From Chryseobacterium aureum (GTDB taxonomy: Bacteria; Bacteroidota; Bacteroidia; Flavobacteriales; Weeksellaceae), in contig NZ_CP034661.1 in the NCBI RefSeq assembly GCF_003971235.1, positions 2,108,001 to 2,172,000 on the forward strand: a DNA stretch of 64,000 nt, in the 5' to 3' direction. The first letter of the stretch is position 1, and the number at the start of each line of letters is the position of its first letter. Position numbers and translations under genes: made by a program. Below the pieces are notes generated by a model that saw only the letters and a list, made by a program, of their open reading frames with translations, was not told the DNA's origin and searched no databases. Positions 1-7,314 of this stretch are shown here, in pieces.

Positions 1-33
1 CCAGCTTCCCTCCTCCTTCTTCCATCTCTCAAC
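1..33 (-). repeat. Purine-rich GGAAG-type dispersed repeat (partial)
   Basis: Read on the minus strand, the first bases form a purine-rich run of GGAAG/GGAGG/GGGAAGC units. Similar units recur at 5793-5830 (as a perfect hairpin) and near 63013-63035. No gene covers this stretch. It probably belongs to a dispersed non-coding repeat family, but the copy is cut by the window edge. Confidence 0.35.
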
Positions 34-71
34 TTATTTCAATATCTTCGTCCTGTTAAAAACGATTTGCA

Positions 72-593
72 ATGAGCTACATCATGGTTGATATCGAGTC
101 AGATGGTCCGATTCCCGGAGATTTTTCAATGGTCTGTTTCGGAGCAGTGCTTGTGAAAGAGAAACTGGATACTACTTTTTATGGAAAATTAAAGCCTGTT
201 TCGGAAAAATACAATCCTGATGCTTTGGCGGTTTCAGGTTTCAGCAGGGAAGAAACGATGAGTTTTGATGATCCCGAGAAAGTCATGCTGGCTTTTGAAG
301 ACTGGATTAAAAATCATTCCAAGGGCCGGCCAATATTTATCAGTGACAATAATGGTTTCGACTGGATGTTTATCTGCTGGTATTTCCATCATTTTATCGG
401 ACGTAATCCTTTTGGCTTTTCATCCAGAAGGCTTTCTGATCTTTACTGCGGGCTGGAAAAGGATACATTTGCCCAGTGGAAGCATCTCCGCAAAACGGAA
501 CACACGCATCATCCCGTAGACGATGCCAGAGGAAATGCAGAAGTTTTGCTGCACATGAAAGAAGAAATGGGACTGAAAATTGCATTACAATAA
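72..593 (+). CDS. DEDDh-type 3'-5' exonuclease (RNase T/DnaQ-like)
   Basis: A 173-residue single-domain protein of the DEDDh 3'-5' exonuclease superfamily, which trims DNA or RNA 3' ends with two metal ions. The acidic residues are visible: D7 and E9 in the VDIESDGP motif, D97 in NNGFDW, and the His/Asp pair H146 or H147 with D151 in HHPVDDARGN. The length fits a stand-alone exonuclease without a helicase or polymerase partner. The start ATG follows a short leader. A GNAT gene follows 25 bases later on the same strand, so the two may be cotranscribed. The substrate cannot be read from the sequence. Confidence 0.85.
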   Translation: MSYIMVDIESDGPIPGDFSMVCFGAVLVKEKLDTTFYGKLKPVSEKYNPDALAVSGFSREETMSFDDPEKVMLAFEDWIKNHSKGRPIFISDNNGFDWMFICWYFHHFIGRNPFGFSSRRLSDLYCGLEKDTFAQWKHLRKTEHTHHPVDDARGNAEVLLHMKEEMGLKIALQ

Positions 594-618
594 CCATTCT
601 AATTTTTTATTTCTGAAT

Positions 619-1059
619 ATGAATCCTGACCTGCATTACAGACAAGCTGATGAAACTGATATTGATTTTCTTCTCGATCTCAGAATAAAAACCATGAATC
701 CCCATTATGAAAGTTCCGGGCTTTCTACAGACAGGGAAACAACGCTGGGAAGAGTTCTGTATCAATTTGAAAAAGCTAATATCATTCTTTTGGATAATGA
801 ACCTATCGGACTGTTAAAGCTGGACAGAACATTTACCAATATTGAGGTCCTGCAGCTTCAGATAGATCCCAGTACGCAAGGTAAAGGTCTCGGAAAAAAG
901 ATTTTGTCTGATATTTTAGAGGAAGCTTCATCAGCGGGAAAAACAGTTTCATTAAGTGTCTTAAAAACCAATAAGGCACAGCATCTTTATAAAAGTCTGG
1001 GTTTTACAATTACAGGCGAAGATGAGCATTCTTATTTTATGGAAACAGAAAGGGGGTAA
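619..1059 (+). CDS. GNAT-family N-acetyltransferase
   Basis: A 146-residue GNAT acetyltransferase that would move an acetyl group from acetyl-CoA to an amine on an unknown substrate. The acetyl-CoA motif is QGKGLGKKIL (residues 87-96), followed by the usual beta5/alpha4 region with LYKSLGF near the C terminus. I chose ATG 619 because the upstream in-frame option at 580 is a TTG lying inside the preceding gene, and the residues it would add are not GNAT-like, whereas MNPDLHYRQADETD is a normal GNAT beginning. The substrate is unknown. Confidence 0.85.
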   Translation: MNPDLHYRQADETDIDFLLDLRIKTMNPHYESSGLSTDRETTLGRVLYQFEKANIILLDNEPIGLLKLDRTFTNIEVLQLQIDPSTQGKGLGKKILSDILEEASSAGKTVSLSVLKTNKAQHLYKSLGFTITGEDEHSYFMETERG

Positions 1060-1075
1060 ATGGAAATTATTTATG

Positions 1076-1146
1076 TTTTGGCTAAAGCCGCTGGAATATA
1101 AATCTATTTTTTAAACGGGCTAAAGCCCGTTTCCATTGAATATAGA
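1076..1146. repeat. REP-like palindromic element, copy 1 (GGGCTAAAGCCC)
   Basis: The stretch holds GGCTAAAGCC followed 37 bases later by AACGGGCT-AA-AGCCCGTT, a perfect 8-bp-arm hairpin, and then an ATTGAATAT tail. A second copy with the same layout lies at 9501-9566. The arms differ between copies in a paired way, which suggests that the hairpin itself is conserved. Confidence 0.6.
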
Positions 1147-1249
1147 CTTTGCTAAAATTAATTTTATCATTTATTATTCTTGATCAAACACAAATCTCAC
1201 AAATAAATGAGCACAAATAGTCACAATTATTTGTGAGATCTGAAAATCT

Positions 1250-1278
1250 GAGATTACTTCACTGCGTTCGCAATGACG
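1250..1278 (-). repeat. Dispersed repeat of the GTCATTGCGAACG type
   Basis: On the minus strand the sequence starts GTCATTGCGAACGCAGTGAA and continues into GTAATCTC. This is the well-known dispersed motif of many bacterial genomes that includes GTCAT, GCGAA and GAAG blocks. It ends within three bases of the stop codon of the kinase-like gene at 1281. A related motif is found inside a coding gene at 50967-50996. Confidence 0.5.
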
Positions 1279-1280
1279 GG

Positions 1281-2792
1281 TTACTGATTCGCCATGGTCA
1301 CATAGATCAATCTTCCGCCTTCTTCAGAGGAAAGCAATATTTTTTTACCCTCAGTGAGCTCTGCCATAGAGCCTGGCGGAATTTCTTTTTGTTCTGTGAC
1401 ATCTCTCATTCCGGATAAGCCCTGATTCACCAATACCCATTTTCCCTGATGGAAAGTAAAATACCCTACAGGCATTTTATCCTGCATTGTCAGGTTTTCA
1501 TTTCTGATCACTTTCCGGGAAACGTGCCATTTGAAAAGATACTGATTATGATAGACCATTAATCTGTGATTCTCCGGCTTCCATACCTCATCATCAAATC
1601 TGAAATACAGATCTAATACCGGGAGTGTTCCCTGATGGGGTGTTCCGCAAAATGGGCATTTCGGCTTGCTGGTGTTATCAAAGACATACCATTTTTCGGT
1701 ACAGCTGGAATTATGGCAGGGCTGGATAAGATCTACGGTTTTCAGTAAAGCGGTTTCCCATTCATTGGCTGTTGGGCGTCTGATGGGATCATGCAGTCCG
1801 TCTATGAATGTTTTCCGGAATAATTCTGAAATATAAGGACCTGTAACCGTGTAAGGAATGTTTTGAGGATCCCCCCAGAATGCATCCCATTTTCTGAGAT
1901 GATCTGATTTCACATGATTGGAATTATTTTCCGGATGCTCCACAAACATAGCTTTTTCTCCCATGGATAAAATTTCGTCCTGTTCGGAATCCAGATCCCA
2001 GATTTTCCCTCCACGCAAGGGATGCCTTCTCAGCAGATACATATAGATCAGGACCGCAAGAGCATGCAGATCTGTTTTTTGATTGGGTAAATGCCTGCCC
2101 GGATCCTGAAGATTCAGATGTTTTGTTTTCAACACTTCAGGAGCAATAAAATCGGCGGTTCCTATCACTTCCGGCGGAAAGAGTTTGGGAACAACAAGCC
2201 CGTCAATATCAATAATGCAGGCAGATTTTGTTACGGGATCCACCAGAATATTATTATATGATAAATCGGAATGTGCCAGCCCCATCTGATGCAGCTTTTT
2301 CACTCCTCTGCTGATATTGACCGCTATCTGGAAATAGCTCAGCCAATCTCCCAGCTCTGACGGATCCAGTCTCAACGGGTACTGCGGATTCCGGAACATG
2401 GGCGCGGTAAACCATTTCCCCACCTTATCCTGTCCCTGGATATTATCTGAACCGATGTATCCTTTGGTAAAATAAAATTTATTGTGATAGACAGGAACCA
2501 CAATTCCTGTGAGGGTATTCCTTTCCACAATATCGTAGGGCCATCTGAATATTTCATTCAGAAAGTATTCCGAAGCATTTCCGTTCTGTATGCTTTGCAG
2601 ATAGGTAGAAACAATTCTCATGATTCTCTCTTTCTGTCCTTCATCCAGACGATTTCGGTAGAAAGCGACTACATAATCTTTATCCGGCGAAAAATAAACA
2701 TCTTTCACCCCGCCGCGGATAGGGTTTTCATCTACATATTCATAGGATTTGGCTGCGTCCAGAACAGAGACAACCTTAATGGTGTTTTTCAT
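1281..2792 (-). CDS. Ser/Thr protein-kinase-like protein with C-terminal zinc ribbon (Ter operon)
   Basis: A 503-residue protein with a divergent protein-kinase core. The catalytic loop is HSDLSYNN (H174, D176, N181), the metal-binding DFG equivalent is DIDG (195-198), and APEVL (217-221) is the activation-segment motif. A glycine-rich loop is not obvious. A zinc ribbon follows near residues 355-385 (Cys pairs ending in CPFCG), then a C-terminal beta-rich region. It starts 4 bases after the PP2C phosphatase gene and is the last gene of the Ter operon. The set of TerY VWA protein, PP2C and this kinase matches what is known as the TerY-P triad, so it probably phosphorylates a partner within that stress system. 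The target is unknown. Confidence 0.8.
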   Translation of the reverse strand: MKNTIKVVSVLDAAKSYEYVDENPIRGGVKDVYFSPDKDYVVAFYRNRLDEGQKERIMRIVSTYLQSIQNGNASEYFLNEIFRWPYDIVERNTLTGIVVPVYHNKFYFTKGYIGSDNIQGQDKVGKWFTAPMFRNPQYPLRLDPSELGDWLSYFQIAVNISRGVKKLHQMGLAHSDLSYNNILVDPVTKSACIIDIDGLVVPKLFPPEVIGTADFIAPEVLKTKHLNLQDPGRHLPNQKTDLHALAVLIYMYLLRRHPLRGGKIWDLDSEQDEILSMGEKAMFVEHPENNSNHVKSDHLRKWDAFWGDPQNIPYTVTGPYISELFRKTFIDGLHDPIRRPTANEWETALLKTVDLIQPCHNSSCTEKWYVFDNTSKPKCPFCGTPHQGTLPVLDLYFRFDDEVWKPENHRLMVYHNQYLFKWHVSRKVIRNENLTMQDKMPVGYFTFHQGKWVLVNQGLSGMRDVTEQKEIPPGSMAELTEGKKILLSSEEGGRLIYVTMANQ

Positions 2793-2796
2793 GGTA

Positions 2797-4074
2797 TTAA
2801 TAGATTATGGCCAATGTACGGTCATCATGATTTCCTCTGCTCCAGAAATCAATCCAGCCTAAAAGTTGTTCATCAATTTTTTCATTATTGATAAAATCCA
2901 CTTTTGTACGGTCTTCATTATTTCCGGCAAGGTCTTCAAAAAATAATTTCCAGCTTTCCGTATCTTCCAGTTTATTTTCTGTGGTAAATTTAGGATCATA
3001 AATACCGTCAGTCATCAGTACCAGGTACGAGAAATTTTCTACACAGGTGATCCGGAAACGGGAAAACATTGTATCATCAAAGATTTCTTTCATCGTAATA
3101 AAACGGGTGCCGCCACCAAATTCTCCCACGTCCATCCTGTTTAGAAGCTGAACGTCTGAAAAATCAGAATTAATGAGATTGATGGGACAGTCTCCTACTC
3201 CGAAGCTCAGAATGATATATCCAAAACTGAACTTTTTAAGCAAAGTAAAGATAAGGGTTGCATGCAGATCATTCATAGAAAGGGCATTTTCTGCTGCCGA
3301 TTTTTCTAATGTGTGATAAACATGTACTACACTTTGGGATAAGATATTAATGACATTTTGCTGAGCTTCCCGTTGTTCTTCAGCGGAAGATTGACGGTTG
3401 TACAGAATATTGATATTATGTTCGATCTGATCTAAAATTTCCTGTGAGCTGAAAAAATCATTGACTGTTCTCGTCACCAGCCTTGAACCTTCTCTTGCAG
3501 CAGAGGCGGAGCCTGCTCCATCCGAAACAGCAATAATATTCCAACCTGCCGGAAGCATACGTACAGCAAAATCGTCTTCACGAAATTTACCTTCATGCGC
3601 ATGAGAACGTCCTCTTTTGGAAGCGACAACCATTTTTTTATCTGAAAAAGAACCTTTGAATGAATTTTCCTCAGACTTATAAAAAGCCGCATTTTTATCG
3701 CTTGGAATATTTTTCCACAAGTCTTTGGGATCTGCGTTGACAAAGAGCTGTATTTTTTTGGTTTCCATCAGATTCTGATCATGAATGTGACAAAACTGAA
3801 CATCCAGATGATACATATTATTTGTGACCGGAGTTCCTGAAATCGTGTTATTATCAAATGCAAGTCCTGTTTCTTCAAGACCACTGATATGCTGAATCCT
3901 GATGTTGGGAAAGTCTTCCATATCAAATCTGAACTCATAGAACTGTTTGGCACTGGCATTTTTCAATACCCAATGAACATCTTTGAATTCTTCTTTTTCT
4001 TTATAAATAAGGGCCTGCTCCATAGTTTTAGGCTTGGATCCATTTGCGGATTTTCTGAAAAACTTACCCATCAT
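2797..4074 (-). CDS. PP2C-family protein phosphatase with N-terminal Ig-like domain
   Basis: A 425-residue PP2C-type Ser/Thr phosphatase. The metal-binding motifs are D167-D168 (REDDFA), SDGAGS at 184-189, FGVGDCP further on, LMTDGIYDP, and the terminal NHDDRTLAIIY. Before the catalytic domain lie about 120 residues in which NNTISGTPVTNNMYHLDV resembles a putative-Ig (He_PIG) strand. No signal peptide is visible, so the protein is probably cytosolic. Its start overlaps the stop codon of the upstream VWA gene by one base (TAATG), which suggests translational coupling. It probably opposes the neighbouring kinase. A second Met follows directly, so the start is uncertain by one codon. Confidence 0.85.
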   Translation of the reverse strand: MMGKFFRKSANGSKPKTMEQALIYKEKEEFKDVHWVLKNASAKQFYEFRFDMEDFPNIRIQHISGLEETGLAFDNNTISGTPVTNNMYHLDVQFCHIHDQNLMETKKIQLFVNADPKDLWKNIPSDKNAAFYKSEENSFKGSFSDKKMVVASKRGRSHAHEGKFREDDFAVRMLPAGWNIIAVSDGAGSASAAREGSRLVTRTVNDFFSSQEILDQIEHNINILYNRQSSAEEQREAQQNVINILSQSVVHVYHTLEKSAAENALSMNDLHATLIFTLLKKFSFGYIILSFGVGDCPINLINSDFSDVQLLNRMDVGEFGGGTRFITMKEIFDDTMFSRFRITCVENFSYLVLMTDGIYDPKFTTENKLEDTESWKLFFEDLAGNNEDRTKVDFINNEKIDEQLLGWIDFWSRGNHDDRTLAIIY

Positions 4075-5117
4075 TAGCCCAAAGTTCTGTTAATATCAAA
4101 TCCTCCCTCGGAAAACCCATAATAATCCGAGGTTCCGCACCATGGACATTTGCTGTATCCTTCTCCCCTTAAGCAATGAATTCCACCACATGAGCAGGTA
4201 GCCAGGGCAATGGGATTGGCACAGTGAGGACATGAGGTTCCTCCGTCCAGTTCTTCTATGTTGATTGTAAGCTGTGTTTTCTGATTAGAGGATAGCCTGT
4301 AGTAGGCTTTTTCATCAATTTTATACGCTCCATCCAATCTGTAGTATCTTGTGGCCATTCCCGGAATGCTGGATTCTGCAAAGGCTTTTTTAAATTTCAT
4401 CAGATACAGCTTTTCCGTTTCCTGGCATTTACCATTCAGTACTACAAAATTATTGTCCGGAAATCTCTGCTCCATTTCGGGATCTACCTTTTCCAGGATA
4501 AGGGAATCAATTTTAGACAGATTAATTCCTTCCTTTTTGGCTTCTGTTACACTCTGGCTGGTGGTTTTAATAGAATCCGTTACCCATTTGAAAAACTCTT
4601 TGTAAGAATTCTCATCGGAATTATTGAATAACAAAACATGGTCTGCCAGAGAGCCAAGAAGTTTATAATTGGTATTTTCTCCAATAGAAACAGCGATAGT
4701 GTTAGATTTTCCGTTGTATTTGGTATTCCATCTTTCGATGGCTTTGGTGGCATCATCAGTGGGAACACCGTCTGTAAAAAGGAAGACAATAGGTTTCCAG
4801 TCGCCTTTCCTTTCATAGGTTGTTTTCACGATATCCCTGTCAATACAATCCATTACTTTGATTAAGCCCTGAGAAAGGGAGGTCCCGCTTCCGATGGGGA
4901 TTTTAGGGGGATAAAAGCTGATAATATCCTGCATTGGAGTAATCACTTCAGCTTCTCCCGCAAATCCTATCACAGAAATGTAAACCGTTTCCAGCGAATA
5001 AGGATCCTTTTTCAATTCCCTGATAATGTTGGCGATACCTTCCTGTACCTGCTCAATGGGTTCTCCTACCATAGATTCGGAGATGTCTACTAAAAAATAA
5101 ATAGGCAGTCTTCTCAT
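4074..5117 (-). CDS. TerY-like VWA-domain protein with C-terminal zinc-ribbon domain
   Basis: A 347-residue protein with an N-terminal von Willebrand A domain. The MIDAS metal site is D11-x-S13-x-S15 (VDISES), with the later SGTSLSQG and FTDGVPTDD motifs. The C-terminal part (about residues 293-330) is rich in paired cysteines (CPHC, CSCGG, CPWCG) and fits the TerY-C type metal-binding domain. VWA proteins of this kind act as metal-dependent scaffolds; in Ter systems they are coupled to a phosphatase and a kinase, which are exactly the next two genes. The gene lies 15 bases after the second VWA gene. Confidence 0.85.
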   Translation of the reverse strand: MRRLPIYFLVDISESMVGEPIEQVQEGIANIIRELKKDPYSLETVYISVIGFAGEAEVITPMQDIISFYPPKIPIGSGTSLSQGLIKVMDCIDRDIVKTTYERKGDWKPIVFLFTDGVPTDDATKAIERWNTKYNGKSNTIAVSIGENTNYKLLGSLADHVLLFNNSDENSYKEFFKWVTDSIKTTSQSVTEAKKEGINLSKIDSLILEKVDPEMEQRFPDNNFVVLNGKCQETEKLYLMKFKKAFAESSIPGMATRYYRLDGAYKIDEKAYYRLSSNQKTQLTINIEELDGGTSCPHCANPIALATCSCGGIHCLRGEGYSKCPWCGTSDYYGFSEGGFDINRTLG

Positions 5118-5132
5118 TGTGTAAAGACAATT

Positions 5133-5771
5133 TTAAATAATAATATTAAGCTCCGATGGCGGCGGAGGTAAAGTGATATTCTCTCCCGTATTCTGAGACT
5201 GTCCTCCCTGAGTGATGGAAGAACTTACCCATTTGAAAAAAGAAGAAAGGGTAATGGCATCTGTAGTATCCAGTTTTACAACATGATCCGTCAGTTCTTT
5301 CAGAAACTGTTCATCAGCTTTCGGGCCGGCCGCGCATCCTACGATAGCCCCAAACTCAAGACCTCTGATCACAGGGATCATCTGCCTGTATTTCTGAATA
5401 TCTGAAGGTTTTCCATCTGTAAAAATAAACAACAGAGGCTGCCAGTCGCCTTTTGTATCAGCCGATTCTTTTACCATTTCTCGCTGAACCAATCCGGAAA
5501 CCATTTCCAAAGCCGCACCGGTATGAGTAGGTCCGCTGTCCGGACAGGTAATTTCCATGGGATAAAAGCTGGCCAGATCTGTTAATGGTATCATATTCCT
5601 CACCTCTCTATCGAAGGTAATGACACTCAGATGCAGACTGTCCATTGCCTGCGGATCTGCGCGGAGCATACTGATAAGACCGTTGAAGCCATTGTTCAAT
5701 GCCTGAATTGGTTCTCCGTTCATAGATCCCGAAGTATCTAATAAAAAATAAGCTAATAATCTCCTGCTCAT
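5133..5771 (-). CDS. TerY-like VWA-domain protein
   Basis: A 212-residue stand-alone VWA domain. The MIDAS motif is D12-x-S14-x-S16 (LLDTSGSM), and FTDGKPSD supplies another metal-site segment. It is close in length and pattern to TerY. Unlike its downstream neighbour, it has no zinc-ribbon tail and ends in a proline-rich stretch (PPPPSELNIII). I chose the ATG at 5771, because the in-frame option three codons upstream is a TTG. It lies in the Ter operon between the TerD genes and the longer VWA gene. Confidence 0.85.
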   Translation of the reverse strand: MSRRLLAYFLLDTSGSMNGEPIQALNNGFNGLISMLRADPQAMDSLHLSVITFDREVRNMIPLTDLASFYPMEITCPDSGPTHTGAALEMVSGLVQREMVKESADTKGDWQPLLFIFTDGKPSDIQKYRQMIPVIRGLEFGAIVGCAAGPKADEQFLKELTDHVVKLDTTDAITLSSFFKWVSSSITQGGQSQNTGENITLPPPPSELNIII

Positions 5772-5792
5772 TATAGACAAGTATTAATTCTG

Positions 5793-5830
5793 AAGCCGGC
5801 GGAGGAAGTCGGAGACTTCCAAGCCGGCTT
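5793..5830. repeat. Nested perfect hairpin inside the Ter operon
   Basis: Outer arms AAGCCGGC (5793-5800) and GCCGGCTT (5823-5830) enclose inner arms GGAAGTC (5804-5810) and GACTTCC (5814-5820). There is no adjacent T tract, so it is not a typical terminator. It lies between the second terD-like gene and the first VWA gene and would be transcribed in the operon mRNA. The units resemble the purine-rich repeats at 1-33 and 63013-63035. Confidence 0.55.
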
Positions 5831-5857
5831 GTATGTGGGTTGAAAAAAATTGAAAAT

Positions 5858-6535
5858 CTAGTTGGAATACGCGTACTGCTGTCTCAGAATATCGATAAAG
5901 TTATCGGTATGGTGCGGCTCTCCTACAGCACGGAATTTCCAGTCTCCATTGTGACGGTATGCTTCGGCAAAAACCATAGCACATTTCCCATTCATAGTTG
6001 AATCGCCGGAAAGACTGTATTTTGTAATTTCTTTTCCGGAAGCATCTACTGCACGGATGAATGCATTTTCGATCATTCCGAAATGCTGGTTATTGGTTTT
6101 TCCCTGATAAATGGTAACAATGAACACAATTTTCTGATAACGCTGATCCAGCTGATCCAGCTTTACAATGATCTGCTCATCATCTCCATCTCCCGCTCCG
6201 GTTCTGTTGTCTCCCGTAAGCCAAACATTTCCGCTGGGGTGCTGCATAGAATTGAAAAAAACCACATCTCCCTGATAAAGCCCCATCTGTCTTCCGTCAT
6301 TGGTCTGTACCGTCCTTCCCAGATTGGCAACTTTTCCATTACCGTCTAAAAGAAATGCGACTGCATCCAGGTCATATTCTGCTTCTTTACTGAAGAGTTT
6401 TCCGAAGAATCCACCTCCTTGTTTTCTTACATCCCATCCTAATCCGATGGTTACTTTTGAAAGATCATAAACGCTTTCTCCGCGGTCGTTCTTTCTTAAA
6501 TCTATCGTTTGTCCTTTCTGTAAATTGATCGCCAT
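5858..6535 (-). CDS. TerD-family protein
   Basis: A 225-residue TerD-domain protein. The family is a calcium-binding beta-sandwich fold linked to tellurite, oxidative and phage stress. The sequence shows the standard start MAINLQKGQ, the GLGWD motif, the acidic EYDLDAVAFLLD segment, GDDEQIIVKLDQL, and a C-terminal GDWKFRAVG. An insert (GGGFFGKLFSKEA) lies between GLGWD and the DLDA motif and is absent from the paralogue upstream. I chose the ATG at 6535; residues further upstream overlap the preceding gene and are not TerD-like. It lies 25 bases after the first TerD gene. Confidence 0.9.
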   Translation of the reverse strand: MAINLQKGQTIDLRKNDRGESVYDLSKVTIGLGWDVRKQGGGFFGKLFSKEAEYDLDAVAFLLDGNGKVANLGRTVQTNDGRQMGLYQGDVVFFNSMQHPSGNVWLTGDNRTGAGDGDDEQIIVKLDQLDQRYQKIVFIVTIYQGKTNNQHFGMIENAFIRAVDASGKEITKYSLSGDSTMNGKCAMVFAEAYRHNGDWKFRAVGEPHHTDNFIDILRQQYAYSN

Positions 6536-6560
6536 AGTTATTGTTTTTGTGTATCTGATT

Positions 6561-7136
6561 TTACTTGATGATTTGTCCTTTGTAGTATTTCTCAAGGAAG
6601 AAGCCGAGATCTGCCCTGTACCCTATTCCTGAAGCTTCAAACTTCCAGCTTCCGTTTCTTTTGTAGAGCCTGCCGAACTCTACACCTGTTTCAATGGAGA
6701 AATCTTCATCCAGTTCATACTTTGCAATTTCCTGATTGGAATGATTGTCCACTACTCTGATATAAGAATTTCTCACCTGTCCGAAATTCTGTCTTCTTCT
6801 TTCAAAATCTTCTATCGTTACCACAAAAAGAATTTCCTCCACTCTTGCATCTACTTTATCAAGATCTATAATGATAGCCTCATCATCGTCACCATCACTG
6901 CTTTTGCCATTGGGATCATCTCCCGTATGGGTAAGCGCACCGTCCGGAGAACTCAGATTATTGTAAAAAACAAAGTATTCTTCACTTACTAATTTTCTGT
7001 CAGAATCAATCATGATTGCAGAAGCATCCAGATCAAAGTCGTGACCGGTTCCTTCATTCGGATCCCAGCCTAATCCAATCGTCATTTTCGTTAATCCTAT
7101 CTCGATCTTTTGTCCTTTCTGTAGATTAATTGCCAT
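6561..7136 (-). CDS. TerD-family protein
   Basis: A 191-residue TerD-domain protein and the first gene of the six-gene Ter operon. It shows MAINLQKGQ, GLGWDPNEGTGHDFDLDASA (the acidic calcium-site segment), DGDDDEAIIIDLDKV, and the C-terminal GSWKFEASG motif. Length and layout match canonical TerD/TerE. The related gene downstream shares most motifs, so the pair came from a duplication. No terC or terB gene is present nearby in this window, so the operon is a reduced Ter system. The precise role is unknown. Confidence 0.9.
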   Translation of the reverse strand: MAINLQKGQKIEIGLTKMTIGLGWDPNEGTGHDFDLDASAIMIDSDRKLVSEEYFVFYNNLSSPDGALTHTGDDPNGKSSDGDDDEAIIIDLDKVDARVEEILFVVTIEDFERRRQNFGQVRNSYIRVVDNHSNQEIAKYELDEDFSIETGVEFGRLYKRNGSWKFEASGIGYRADLGFFLEKYYKGQIIK

Positions 7137-7193
7137 AGTGTCTTATATTATGATTATTTTTTGCATTAAGATAGAAGTGATTTACGAACTGAC

Positions 7194-7201
7194 CAAATTT
7201 A
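7194..7201 (-). promoter_or_regulatory. -7 box (TAAATTTG) for the Ter operon
   Basis: TAAATTTG on the minus strand fits the Bacteroidetes -7 consensus TAnnTTTG and lies 57 bases upstream of the first TerD start. No good TTG element is visible at the expected -33 distance, so the call rests on the -7 box alone. Confidence 0.4.
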
Positions 7202-7261
7202 TTGATGAAAAAATCTTCTATACTGCTTAATTTTAAACTATTTAAGTCACAAAATGGCTAT

Positions 7262-7290
7262 AAAAAAAGGTTCAATTGAAAAATTGAACC
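7262..7290 (-). terminator. Intrinsic terminator after the YbhN-type gene
   Basis: GGTTCAATT-GAAA-AATTGAACC is a perfect 9-bp stem, followed on the minus strand by a run of seven T. It lies just past the stop codon at 7315. Confidence 0.8.
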
Positions 7291-7314
7291 TTGTATCCTA
7301 TACAATGTTTTGAA

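Noticed and set aside
580..618. Upstream extension of the GNAT gene to a TTG at 580
   Set aside because: It overlaps the exonuclease gene and adds residues that are not GNAT-like.
1233..1418. A 61-residue plus-strand frame near the end of the kinase-like gene
   Set aside because: It runs over a dispersed repeat and antisense to the kinase; no support.
2484..2891. A 135-residue plus-strand frame over the kinase and PP2C genes
   Set aside because: It is antisense to two strongly supported genes and has no family match.
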